A stretch of DNA of 64,000 nt. Origin: JAMWDF01 sp964645405 (GTDB lineage Bacteria > Ratteibacteria > UBA8468 > B48-G9 > DSTR01). The stretch covers positions 124,001 to 188,000 of the forward strand of contig CAZYCA010000042.1 of assembly GCA_964645405.1 (NCBI GenBank), given 5' to 3'. Within the stretch, counting starts at the first letter, position 1; every line of letters begins with the position of its first letter. Shown one piece after another: positions 16,929-24,223 of the stretch. Under the pieces are notes generated by a model. It worked only from the letters and a program-made list of their open reading frames with translations. It did not search any database and was not told where the DNA came from. The translations under genes were made by a program, and so were the position numbers.

Positions 16929-17402
16929 ATGGTAACTTCTGTCCTTATCAAACCACACCATTTTGTGGACATCATCATCCACCTCGGGGCTAAAACTCTT
17001 TCTCTGCAGCCGCATCCTTATGGCCATTCCTGGCACAAAGTGGCTGCTCTGCTTTTAACCAATCTGGAAACAAACTTAATACTTACTTCAGGTGCTGACG
17101 ATATCTGCCATGGTTGTTCTCACCTTATCAGAGGTATCTGTAATGATGTCATTGATACTTCCTGGCGCCCGCGCACACCTGTCTCCAAGTATCTCTGGAA
17201 CCTGGCACTTGACGGAAGGTGGCTGAATCTTCTTCATCTGAATTCCGGGCAGTGTCTTCCCGCATTTTCTTTCTGTGAGCTTTTAGAAAAAGACTGGAAG
17301 AGCTTTCCTTCAGTCTATGAAGAACTACCGGCTCCAGTTGTCGCTACCAGACAACAAAATCTCAGGAAAGGGCTGGACTTCATAAAACTCTACTACCCAT
17401 GA
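16929..17402 (+). CDS. DUF1284-like cysteine-containing protein
   Basis: A 157-residue protein without a known function. Its layout resembles DUF1284: an N-terminal I-K-P-H-H-F motif, then the cysteine motif ADDICHGCSHLIRGICND near residues 56-73 (D-D-I-C-x-x-C with a third cysteine), and more cysteines at CLPAFSFC. Such patterns suggest an iron-sulfur or zinc site, but the similarity is weak. It begins three bases after the oxidoreductase stop, at the end of the sugar-related plus-strand run, and converges on the release-factor-like gene. Confidence 0.5.
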   Translation: MVTSVLIKPHHFVDIIIHLGAKTLSLQPHPYGHSWHKVAALLLTNLETNLILTSGADDICHGCSHLIRGICNDVIDTSWRPRTPVSKYLWNLALDGRWLNLLHLNSGQCLPAFSFCELLEKDWKSFPSVYEELPAPVVATRQQNLRKGLDFIKLYYP

Positions 17403-17408
17403 ATTTTG

Positions 17409-17849
17409 TTACTCCCACTCTCTTACTCGGGCTCTCAGTTTCTTTTTCTCCGCACGATAACGTTTCTCCCTGAGCACTTTCAACCTGAGCCGGCGGCTGC
17501 GTCTTTTCTTCTGTCTTCTTATCTTTTCTAACTTTTCCTTTTCCGCCTGGCTCTGTCCCAGGTAATACTTTTCTATCTTTTCCACAAGACTCCGCCAGGC
17601 AAGAAAACGGTTCAACCCCTGAGAACGTTGTTTCTGACAGCGGACAGCCAGACCCGTAGGAATATGCTTTAAATAAACACAGGTTGCTCTTTTATTAACA
17701 TTCTGGCCACCAGGACCGCCTGAGGTCATAAATGATTCCTGGATTTCATTCAGCTGAAGCTTAAGTTTTCTGAATTTCTCTTCCAGTGCCTGCTGCTTAC
17801 TCGCAGAAACAGGGAATCTGGGTAGAACTGGCTTAGCTGGAATAGTCAT
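17409..17849 (-). CDS. Peptide chain release factor-like protein (ArfB/YaeJ type)
   Basis: A 146-residue protein with only the catalytic domain of class I release factors. The peptidyl-tRNA hydrolysis motif SGGPGGQNVNK places GGQ at residues 47-49. It has no stop-codon-recognition domain, and the C-terminus (from about residue 105) is a very basic helix rich in Lys and Arg. In ArfB that tail enters the empty mRNA channel to rescue stalled ribosomes. The N-terminal 40 residues are longer than in E. coli ArfB. It overlaps the upstream phosphatase gene by 17 nt. Confidence 0.87.
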   Translation of the reverse strand: MTIPAKPVLPRFPVSASKQQALEEKFRKLKLQLNEIQESFMTSGGPGGQNVNKRATCVYLKHIPTGLAVRCQKQRSQGLNRFLAWRSLVEKIEKYYLGQSQAEKEKLEKIRRQKKRRSRRLRLKVLREKRYRAEKKKLRARVREWE

Positions 17850-19782
17850 GGGTAAGAGCCTTCTCTCCTTCCAGAGCCTGTTTTACCCTGCGGTAGTGCT
17901 GCTGCCATTTTTCTAATTCCTTCCTCTGAAAATCGTGGTCCTGGAAAGCCTGGTAAAGTACAGCCCCTTCTGCATCTTTCGGGACAGGCCAGTTTAAAAG
18001 GTAACAGATGGTAGGAACAATATCCACCAGCCAGACATTACGGTTGAGGACATATCCCTTTTTCACTCCTGGTCCCTTCATGACAAAAAGACCCTTCAGA
18101 GAGCCAATTCCGTATTCAGCTGTGGTCAGCTGCCGTCCATGTTCCCCGGAAACCCAGCCACCAACTCCATAGACAATATCCCCGATATAGTCTCCGTAAA
18201 GACCAAGAATTCTGGCATCTTCTTTTTTTAGAGCGAAAGCAATGGGTTTACGTCCTGTCCTGGGATCGGTGTAGTTATACAGAAGACTGATAATCTCATC
18301 CCTCAGCTTCTCATATTCGGCTCCAGGCTGGACAATCCCTTCCGGGTCTCTCCCTTGAAGATTGATATAAATGTAGACAGAACGTTGAGCAACAGCCTTT
18401 GTTTTTTCCCAGTCCACAACTTCCTTACCTGTTTGGGCATCTTTTTTCATTACTGTCAGGCCTGCCTTAATTAAAATTTCTCCTGCACTGAATCCATGAA
18501 AGTCTTCCTCTCCAGCACCTTCTGTGGGTACTGCGCCATGGTCAGAAGTAATAATCACAAGAGTTTTTTCGTTCCCTGCCTGGAGTATCCTGCCCAGCAT
18601 GGCGTCCAGAGAAGCGTAAAACCTTCTCTCTGCCTCTTCAAATTTTTTGCGCACGCTCTCATCCTTAGTGACTGCAGGCTCCAGACGGTTTATATAGGCA
18701 TGATAGGCATGATCAGGGCAGTGGGCATGCATGATAAACAAGTCCCAGTCGTGATGTGTTAATAACTGATAGGCTGCCTCAGCAAACCAGAGATTCTGCA
18801 TATCATAAAGGTCAGAAAGAATGTCCACATCAAACCAGCCATAGTGAAACGGGAACACAAAACTGTTGGGCAGAGGAAGACCTGAAACCCCGGCAAGTTC
18901 CCCGCAGATTTCTGGCGGGTCAGCCCAGCCGTCAAGCTGACACAGAGGGGAAACATAAAACTTCAAATTGCTTCCATCCTTACTGAGAGAAAGAAGGCAA
19001 CAGACAAAAACTGCCTTTTTCTTCCCGGTCTCTGTTTGAAACTCATAAGTTACCTTTTCACTCCATCTACCGACTGGCACCTGCACGAGAATCTCGCTTA
19101 GCTTTTTCTCCCGGGCAAGGCTTACCCTGCTTTTTGAAGGTTCTACCAGCAGATAAAACTCTTCTGGCTGCATTTTTTCCCTTGCCATTTTTGGGGTAAA
19201 CATTATTCTGACTTCTTTATCTTCAGGAGAAAGTTTCACACCCTGCCAGGCTGTTGCCGGTTCTAAAGAGATAACAGTTGCTTCCGGTATTTCCTCGGTG
19301 GTGAAAAGCATATCTGCGCTCAGAGTAACATCATATGCTGCCCCAGAACGAATATCAGTTCGCCACTCATTCACACTTAAACCTGCGCCAGCTACCTGAA
19401 TTCCTGCCTGAAAAGATTTCGGCCAGCTACCGGGATAGTTAAAGACAATCGTCCTTTTGCCAGCCTTTTCTATAGCCTGCCAGATATATTCCGCCTGACA
19501 GTCTGTGGAGAAAAAAGCCTGATAAGTTTTGTCCAGTGGTGTACCAGGTTTGTGCATGTTAAAACAGGTAATACCATGTGTTCCTGGCCAGCTGCCGGTA
19601 GCAATAGTAGTCCAGTTGGGAGGAGTGATGGTGGGATGCGGCACTAAACAGTTCTCAGCCCAGACACCAGTGGAAATCAGTCTTTTTAGATTGGGCATTT
19701 TCCCTTCCTGGATATACTTTTTTACAGACTTAATAATCGGAGCATCCCAGCCTATAATCATGGCTTTAGCTGGCCTTTCCAT
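17833..19782 (-). CDS. Alkaline phosphatase superfamily (type I phosphodiesterase/nucleotide pyrophosphatase-like)
   Basis: A 649-residue enzyme of the alkaline phosphatase superfamily. The N-terminal metal site begins MIIGWDAP, and the nucleophile region TITPPNWTTIATG gives a threonine near residues 58-59. Further metal-ligand motifs are HAHCPDHAYHAY near residue 350 and ITSDHGAVP near 410, and a histidine in SGEHGR near 570. A beta-rich insertion occupies about residues 150-330. No signal peptide is evident, so it is probably cytoplasmic. Substrates of this AP3771/PglZ-like group are diverse (phosphodiesters, phosphonates, nucleotides) and cannot be chosen here. GGAGGAAC precedes ATG 19782. 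Confidence 0.87.
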   Translation of the reverse strand: MERPAKAMIIGWDAPIIKSVKKYIQEGKMPNLKRLISTGVWAENCLVPHPTITPPNWTTIATGSWPGTHGITCFNMHKPGTPLDKTYQAFFSTDCQAEYIWQAIEKAGKRTIVFNYPGSWPKSFQAGIQVAGAGLSVNEWRTDIRSGAAYDVTLSADMLFTTEEIPEATVISLEPATAWQGVKLSPEDKEVRIMFTPKMAREKMQPEEFYLLVEPSKSRVSLAREKKLSEILVQVPVGRWSEKVTYEFQTETGKKKAVFVCCLLSLSKDGSNLKFYVSPLCQLDGWADPPEICGELAGVSGLPLPNSFVFPFHYGWFDVDILSDLYDMQNLWFAEAAYQLLTHHDWDLFIMHAHCPDHAYHAYINRLEPAVTKDESVRKKFEEAERRFYASLDAMLGRILQAGNEKTLVIITSDHGAVPTEGAGEEDFHGFSAGEILIKAGLTVMKKDAQTGKEVVDWEKTKAVAQRSVYIYINLQGRDPEGIVQPGAEYEKLRDEIISLLYNYTDPRTGRKPIAFALKKEDARILGLYGDYIGDIVYGVGGWVSGEHGRQLTTAEYGIGSLKGLFVMKGPGVKKGYVLNRNVWLVDIVPTICYLLNWPVPKDAEGAVLYQAFQDHDFQRKELEKWQQHYRRVKQALEGEKALTHDYSS

Positions 19783-19853
19783 GTTCCTCCTTCTGTTTCC
19801 GCAATTTTATCATTTTATGTCACAACCGGAAAATTTCTCCCCGGCTTCCCCAT

Positions 19854-19882
19854 TTGAAGGAAGAACAAACAAAAGATAAAAT
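19854..19882 (+). promoter_or_regulatory. Probable promoter of tRNA-Leu
   Basis: TTGAAG (19854-19859) and TAAAAT (19877-19882) are separated by 17 bases and end nine bases before the mature tRNA 5' end. That spacing is right for a transcript starting close to the tRNA. Confidence 0.5.
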
Positions 19883-19891
19883 CAATCACAA

Positions 19892-19973
19892 GCGAGGGTG
19901 GCGGAACTGGCAGACGCGCTGGACTTAGGATCCAGTGGGTTAACCCATGAGAGTTCAAATCTCTCCCCTCGCA
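19892..19973 (+). tRNA. tRNA-Leu (anticodon UAG)
   Basis: Acceptor stem GCGAGGG pairs with CCCTCGC and the discriminator is A. The anticodon stem-loop CTGGA-CTTAGGA-TCCAG gives anticodon TAG. A long variable arm (TGGGTTAACCCA, self-pairing) marks it as class II, and the T arm GAGAGTTCAAATCTCTC follows. CCA is not encoded. It lies divergent to the phosphatase gene and converges on the decarboxylase gene. Confidence 0.96.
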
Positions 19974-19982
19974 TGAAAAAAA

Positions 19983-21182
19983 TTACCTGTTAAGATAAGA
20001 TACCTTCGCCAGAGGAAAACCATTAAACCGGCTGGCAGAAGCCAGAGTGTAAGCACCCATGTTCCGGGCATAGAGTAGCTCACCCAGTTCCATACGGGGA
20101 AGGTAGCCCCCGGGATAGGAAGGATTGTTCATATTTGGCCAGACAGTATCAAAACCATCACAGGTTGGACCAAAAATGGTGCATTCTTCACAGACTCCTT
20201 CTTTGAAGGCTTCCAGCCGGTAAAGTTGATGGTCAAAAACCTGACCGGAAAAAGTGCCATACAACCCGTCATCAATGTAGTAGGAGACCCTTCCATGCCG
20301 GAAAGCGCGGCCAATCACAGAAACAACCAGAGTGCCAGCATTAGCAACCAGAAACCTGCCAGGTTCAGCAATAAACTCTGTTTCTTCAGGAAAAAGTTTC
20401 TTCATCTGTTCCCTCAGTTTCTCTGCCAGTGCTTCAAAGGGAATAACCCGGGGATTGTATTCTTCAGCAGGGAATCCACCACCAATGTCCATAATCCGGC
20501 GGCCTGTCCTGGAATTACCCAGCCGTATCCCCTTCCTTTCTGCCTGCTCAAACACCCAGGCTGAAAGACTTAGAGCTTCCTGGTAATTACTGAAATTGTT
20601 GCACTGGCTACCTACGTGAAAACTTAAACCTTCCACCACCAGATTCATCTGAAGAGCTCTGAGAATAAGGTCCACCGCATCCTGGCGACTGGCACCAAAC
20701 TTGGAGGAAAGATTCACCACAGAACCTTCGTTAGGTACCTCCAGTCTGAGGATAAGACCCGCACTGGGACAATGCTTTTTTATTTTTTCCAGTTCGTCCA
20801 GATTATCGTAAACTACCAGTGGTTTGTAAGGTTCCAGTTCATGCAGGGTTTCAATCATTTTCACCGGGTGAGCATAGATTATCCTGTCCCAGATAAACTC
20901 CTGCTGCTGTGCTGGCAATAGATGCTTGATGTTTTCCCTTACCAGATGAAACTCCGGTAAAGAAGCCACATCAAAACTGGCACCTAACTGGTAAAGACTT
21001 CTGATAATTTCTGAATCAGGGTTGGCTTTCACCGCATAATAAATCTGCACCCCGGGCAGGTGTTTCTGAAACCGCTGGTAGTTTTCTCGCACCTGATTCA
21101 AATCTATCACCAGAACTGGTGTGCCTTCCTCCCTGGCTATTTTTTGCAGGGTCTGTTTGAAACTCTTCTCCTTTACCACCAT
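19983..21182 (-). CDS. PLP-dependent ornithine/lysine decarboxylase (fold type III)
   Basis: A 399-residue alanine-racemase-fold decarboxylase. K52 in YAVKAN is the expected Schiff-base lysine. HVGSQ near residue 190, the phosphate-binding GGGFP near 235 and EPGRFLVA near 274 follow. The catalytic cysteine lies in GPTCDGFD near residue 340, the motif that distinguishes eukaryotic-type ornithine and bifunctional lysine/ornithine decarboxylases from diaminopimelate decarboxylase. The likely product is putrescine or cadaverine for polyamines or cell wall. No other polyamine gene is in the window. GGAGGATTT precedes ATG 21182. Confidence 0.88.
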   Translation of the reverse strand: MVVKEKSFKQTLQKIAREEGTPVLVIDLNQVRENYQRFQKHLPGVQIYYAVKANPDSEIIRSLYQLGASFDVASLPEFHLVRENIKHLLPAQQQEFIWDRIIYAHPVKMIETLHELEPYKPLVVYDNLDELEKIKKHCPSAGLILRLEVPNEGSVVNLSSKFGASRQDAVDLILRALQMNLVVEGLSFHVGSQCNNFSNYQEALSLSAWVFEQAERKGIRLGNSRTGRRIMDIGGGFPAEEYNPRVIPFEALAEKLREQMKKLFPEETEFIAEPGRFLVANAGTLVVSVIGRAFRHGRVSYYIDDGLYGTFSGQVFDHQLYRLEAFKEGVCEECTIFGPTCDGFDTVWPNMNNPSYPGGYLPRMELGELLYARNMGAYTLASASRFNGFPLAKVSYLNR

Positions 21183-21247
21183 AAATCCTCCTTCCCGTTC
21201 AACTCCTTTTCTCCTTTATGATAAACTGAAAACTGCCGAGAACAAAA

Positions 21248-23173
21248 ATGAAAGAAAAAATTGTCGGTTTCATTCTGGCTGCAGGTCAGGGCAAGAGGTT
21301 GAAACCACTTATCGGCAACCACCCCAAACCCCTTGTTCCGGTCTGCGGTGTACCTGTTCTGGAACTGGCAGTTTCTTACCTGTCTCAATTTCTTTCAGGA
21401 AAAATTATTATCAACTGCTGTTACCACCAGCAGAAAATAAGTTCTGCCTGCCAGAAACTGGCCTGCCAGTATCATCAGAGGATAGAAATTTCCAGGGAGA
21501 AAAAACTCCTTGGTACCGGTGGCGGATTGAGAAATGGTCTTGTTCTGGCACCAGATGCCCAGCATATTCTGGTACACAATGCTGATGTTGTCCTGGATTA
21601 TGATTTGTCCTTCTTAATAGAGACACATCTACAAGAAAATAGTGATGTCACAGTTCTGCTTGTCCCGGGCTATGGACCATTAACTGTGGAGATGACTGGT
21701 AACCACAGGATAACTTCTTTTGACAGGCCTGCCGGATGCGGAAATTATACCTTCTCCGGTGTGCACCTGTTTCGCCGCCAGATACTCCAGATGCTGCCAG
21801 AAACTAACCCCTGCTCTATCATCTCTGCTTACCGGAAAGCCATAGAAGAAGGGAAAAAAGTCCTGGGATTGTCCACGGAGAATTCATTCTGGGCTGATAC
21901 TGGTAGCTTTCCTGAATACATCCATCTTCATTCCAGATTAGCAGATTCCGGAATAAAATACCATGACCTTCTGCGTCAAGCTCAAGAAAGACAGGCACTC
22001 CTGCGGGCAGAACTGGAAAAGACTGGTGTCTGGTGCAGTGGTGCTCTGAGTCTGGGTAAAAATGTCTCCGTGGCAGCAGGTACGCAGCTGCACAATGTGG
22101 TCATCTGGGACAACTGCAAAATCTCACAGCCTTCTTTCTATACCGAAGGAGTTTTTACCGGTTCACCCCGGGCAAAAGAAATCATTCTGGCTGAGAGAAA
22201 ACCTGATAAACGCATCCTTCAGTATCTGAGAGTGAAGGAAAAAGATATACAGCTATACCTGTTGCGAAAACAGGCCAGTGGCCGCCAGTACTGGAGAATT
22301 ACCGTCGGTGAGAAAAGCTGGGTCTGGTGTGTTTATGACAGGAAACGTCGGGAAAATGGAACTTTTCCCGGTCTGAACTTTTTCCTGAAACAACTTGGAT
22401 TAAACGTCCCAGAGGTATATCTTCACCTGGTGGACACTGGAGAAATTCTTATGTCTGACTTGGGCGATTGCTCCCTTCAGGAGATAAGCGATATTAACCT
22501 GACTCACCAGCTTCTGAAAAATGTCCTCCAGCAGATAGCTTTGCTTCATGTCAGAGGTACGGTCCAGGCTCGTCTGGCAGAAATTCCCTTACAGAATGGT
22601 TTCACAAAAGGTTTATATAACTGGGAAAGGGACTATTTCCGGCAGTACATTTTAAGCCAGTGGCTACACCAACCGCACCTGTGGTCACCGGTCGCTGAGG
22701 AATACTGCCAGTGGCGAACTCTTCTTCTGAACCAGACACCGGTACTGTTGCACCGGGATCTACAGAGTGCCAATATCTTAGTTTATCAGAATCAACCGTA
22801 CTTAATTGACTTCCAGGGAATGAGAAAAGGTTGTGCTGCCTATGATATTGCCGCCCTGCTCTTTGACCCCTACCGGTGTTACCCGCCAGAAATGAGGGAA
22901 AGCCTGTGGAGATTTTACTGCCATCAGGTTAGCTGCCTGGGTGGTATACCCCTGCAGAAAAAAATTTTCTATGTTTCTGCTACCCAGAGACTGCTTCAGG
23001 TTTTAGGTGCTTTTGGGAAGTTATGGCTTCAGGATGGACTTACCTGGTATAAAAAGTTTATCCTTCCAGCGGTAACACTCTTAGGGCAAGCCAGCAACGT
23101 TGCCGGGTTCAAGAACCTGAGTAATTTAGCTCACCTTTTGAAAGACAAGGTAAAACTGGCTTTAAAAGAATAA
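21248..23173 (+). CDS. MurU-AmgK-like fusion: sugar-1-P nucleotidyltransferase plus anomeric sugar kinase
   Basis: A 641-residue two-enzyme protein. Residues 1-230 are a nucleotidyltransferase with FILAAGQGKRLKPL and HNADVVLDYD, close to MurU (UDP-MurNAc/NDP-sugar pyrophosphorylase). Residues 265-310 form a short left-handed-helix-like linker. Residues 320-641 are an aminoglycoside-phosphotransferase-fold kinase with HRDLQSANIL (catalytic Asp) and LIDFQGM (metal site), as in AmgK, the anomeric MurNAc/GlcNAc kinase. In Pseudomonas the two are separate adjacent genes that recycle MurNAc to UDP-MurNAc while bypassing MurA. Here they are one polypeptide. MurNAc specificity is inferred from architecture only; another hexose is possible. 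Confidence 0.86.
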   Translation: MKEKIVGFILAAGQGKRLKPLIGNHPKPLVPVCGVPVLELAVSYLSQFLSGKIIINCCYHQQKISSACQKLACQYHQRIEISREKKLLGTGGGLRNGLVLAPDAQHILVHNADVVLDYDLSFLIETHLQENSDVTVLLVPGYGPLTVEMTGNHRITSFDRPAGCGNYTFSGVHLFRRQILQMLPETNPCSIISAYRKAIEEGKKVLGLSTENSFWADTGSFPEYIHLHSRLADSGIKYHDLLRQAQERQALLRAELEKTGVWCSGALSLGKNVSVAAGTQLHNVVIWDNCKISQPSFYTEGVFTGSPRAKEIILAERKPDKRILQYLRVKEKDIQLYLLRKQASGRQYWRITVGEKSWVWCVYDRKRRENGTFPGLNFFLKQLGLNVPEVYLHLVDTGEILMSDLGDCSLQEISDINLTHQLLKNVLQQIALLHVRGTVQARLAEIPLQNGFTKGLYNWERDYFRQYILSQWLHQPHLWSPVAEEYCQWRTLLLNQTPVLLHRDLQSANILVYQNQPYLIDFQGMRKGCAAYDIAALLFDPYRCYPPEMRESLWRFYCHQVSCLGGIPLQKKIFYVSATQRLLQVLGAFGKLWLQDGLTWYKKFILPAVTLLGQASNVAGFKNLSNLAHLLKDKVKLALKE

Positions 23174-23177
23174 CAGG

Positions 23178-24215
23178 CTACAACTCCCGATAATGTTTTT
23201 CCGGCTGTTGCCTGAGGTACTCCGCTGCCTGTTCCGGTGTGATATCTCTCTGCACCTCAGCCAGCAGTTCGTAACCAGCCATGTATTTCTTTACTGTGGC
23301 GGAACGTAAAAGTGGAGGATAAAAATGGGCATGCAGCTGCCAGGCTTCGGAATTGCTTCCTTCAAAAGGTGCACCGTGCCAGCCCATAGAGTAGGGAAAA
23401 GAAGTCTGAAAAAGGTTATCATAACGTACCAGTAACCGTTTAAGAATAATTGCCAGACTCTCCTTCTGGCTTTCACTCAAGTCCGGAAATCTCTGGAGAT
23501 ATTTTCTCGGCAGCACAAGCGTCTCGTAGGGCCAGTAAGCCCAGAAAGGGACAACGACCAGCCAGTCTTCGCTGGCTACTACCACCCTTTCCCCGCAGCT
23601 GGCTTCTTCTCTGGCATACGAAAGGAGAAGATTATCACCATGCTTCAGATAATAGTTTTTCTGGCTCCTGTCTTCCTTCTCTATCAGTGCAGGCAGAAAA
23701 TTAGAAGCCCAGATTTGACCGTGGGGATGAGGATTGGAACATCCCATCATCTTGCCCTTGTTTTCAAAAACCTGTACCCAGAGGAAAGTTTCTCCCAGCT
23801 TTCTACTCTCTTCTGCCCACACATCTATTACTGCCTTTATTTCCTCCTGTTTCATTTCTGCCAGGGTTAAATCATGCCGCGGGGAAAAACAAACCACCAG
23901 GCATTCACCCAGGACTGAGCAGCTCTGAAATAAAGGTGAGTTCAGTTCGCTTTTTTCCGCACCGGTTTCCAGCAAAGCAGGAAAATCGTTCTTAAAAACA
24001 AAGGTACTCTGGTAGTCTGGGTTAATCTGTCCGCTGGCTCTTTTATTCCCGGGACAGAGATAACAGTCCGGGTCATACCGCAGTCTTATATCTTCTAACA
24101 GTTGCTCTTTCTGTCCTGACCACGGCCGGTTTATCCTGTGGGGTGAAACCAGTACCCATTCCCCTGTCAGAATGTTGAAACGTCTGTGGGGAAGTTTTTT
24201 TAACCAGTCCTTCAT
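23178..24215 (-). CDS. galT: Galactose-1-phosphate uridylyltransferase
   Basis: Leloir-pathway enzyme exchanging UMP between UDP-glucose and galactose-1-phosphate. The active-site motif SNPHPHGQIWA is at residues 160-170, with H165 the expected UMP-accepting nucleophile. The structural metal cysteines are near residue 51 (DCYLCPGN), and the C-terminal HAHFYPP motif is present. Length 345 residues is typical of class I GalT. It follows the 24224-27001 glycan-active-like gene by eight bases on the same strand, so galactose released by the exported proteins or by the GH42 enzyme could feed it. Confidence 0.96.
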   Translation of the reverse strand: MKDWLKKLPHRRFNILTGEWVLVSPHRINRPWSGQKEQLLEDIRLRYDPDCYLCPGNKRASGQINPDYQSTFVFKNDFPALLETGAEKSELNSPLFQSCSVLGECLVVCFSPRHDLTLAEMKQEEIKAVIDVWAEESRKLGETFLWVQVFENKGKMMGCSNPHPHGQIWASNFLPALIEKEDRSQKNYYLKHGDNLLLSYAREEASCGERVVVASEDWLVVVPFWAYWPYETLVLPRKYLQRFPDLSESQKESLAIILKRLLVRYDNLFQTSFPYSMGWHGAPFEGSNSEAWQLHAHFYPPLLRSATVKKYMAGYELLAEVQRDITPEQAAEYLRQQPEKHYREL

Positions 24216-24223
24216 TGGTCTAT

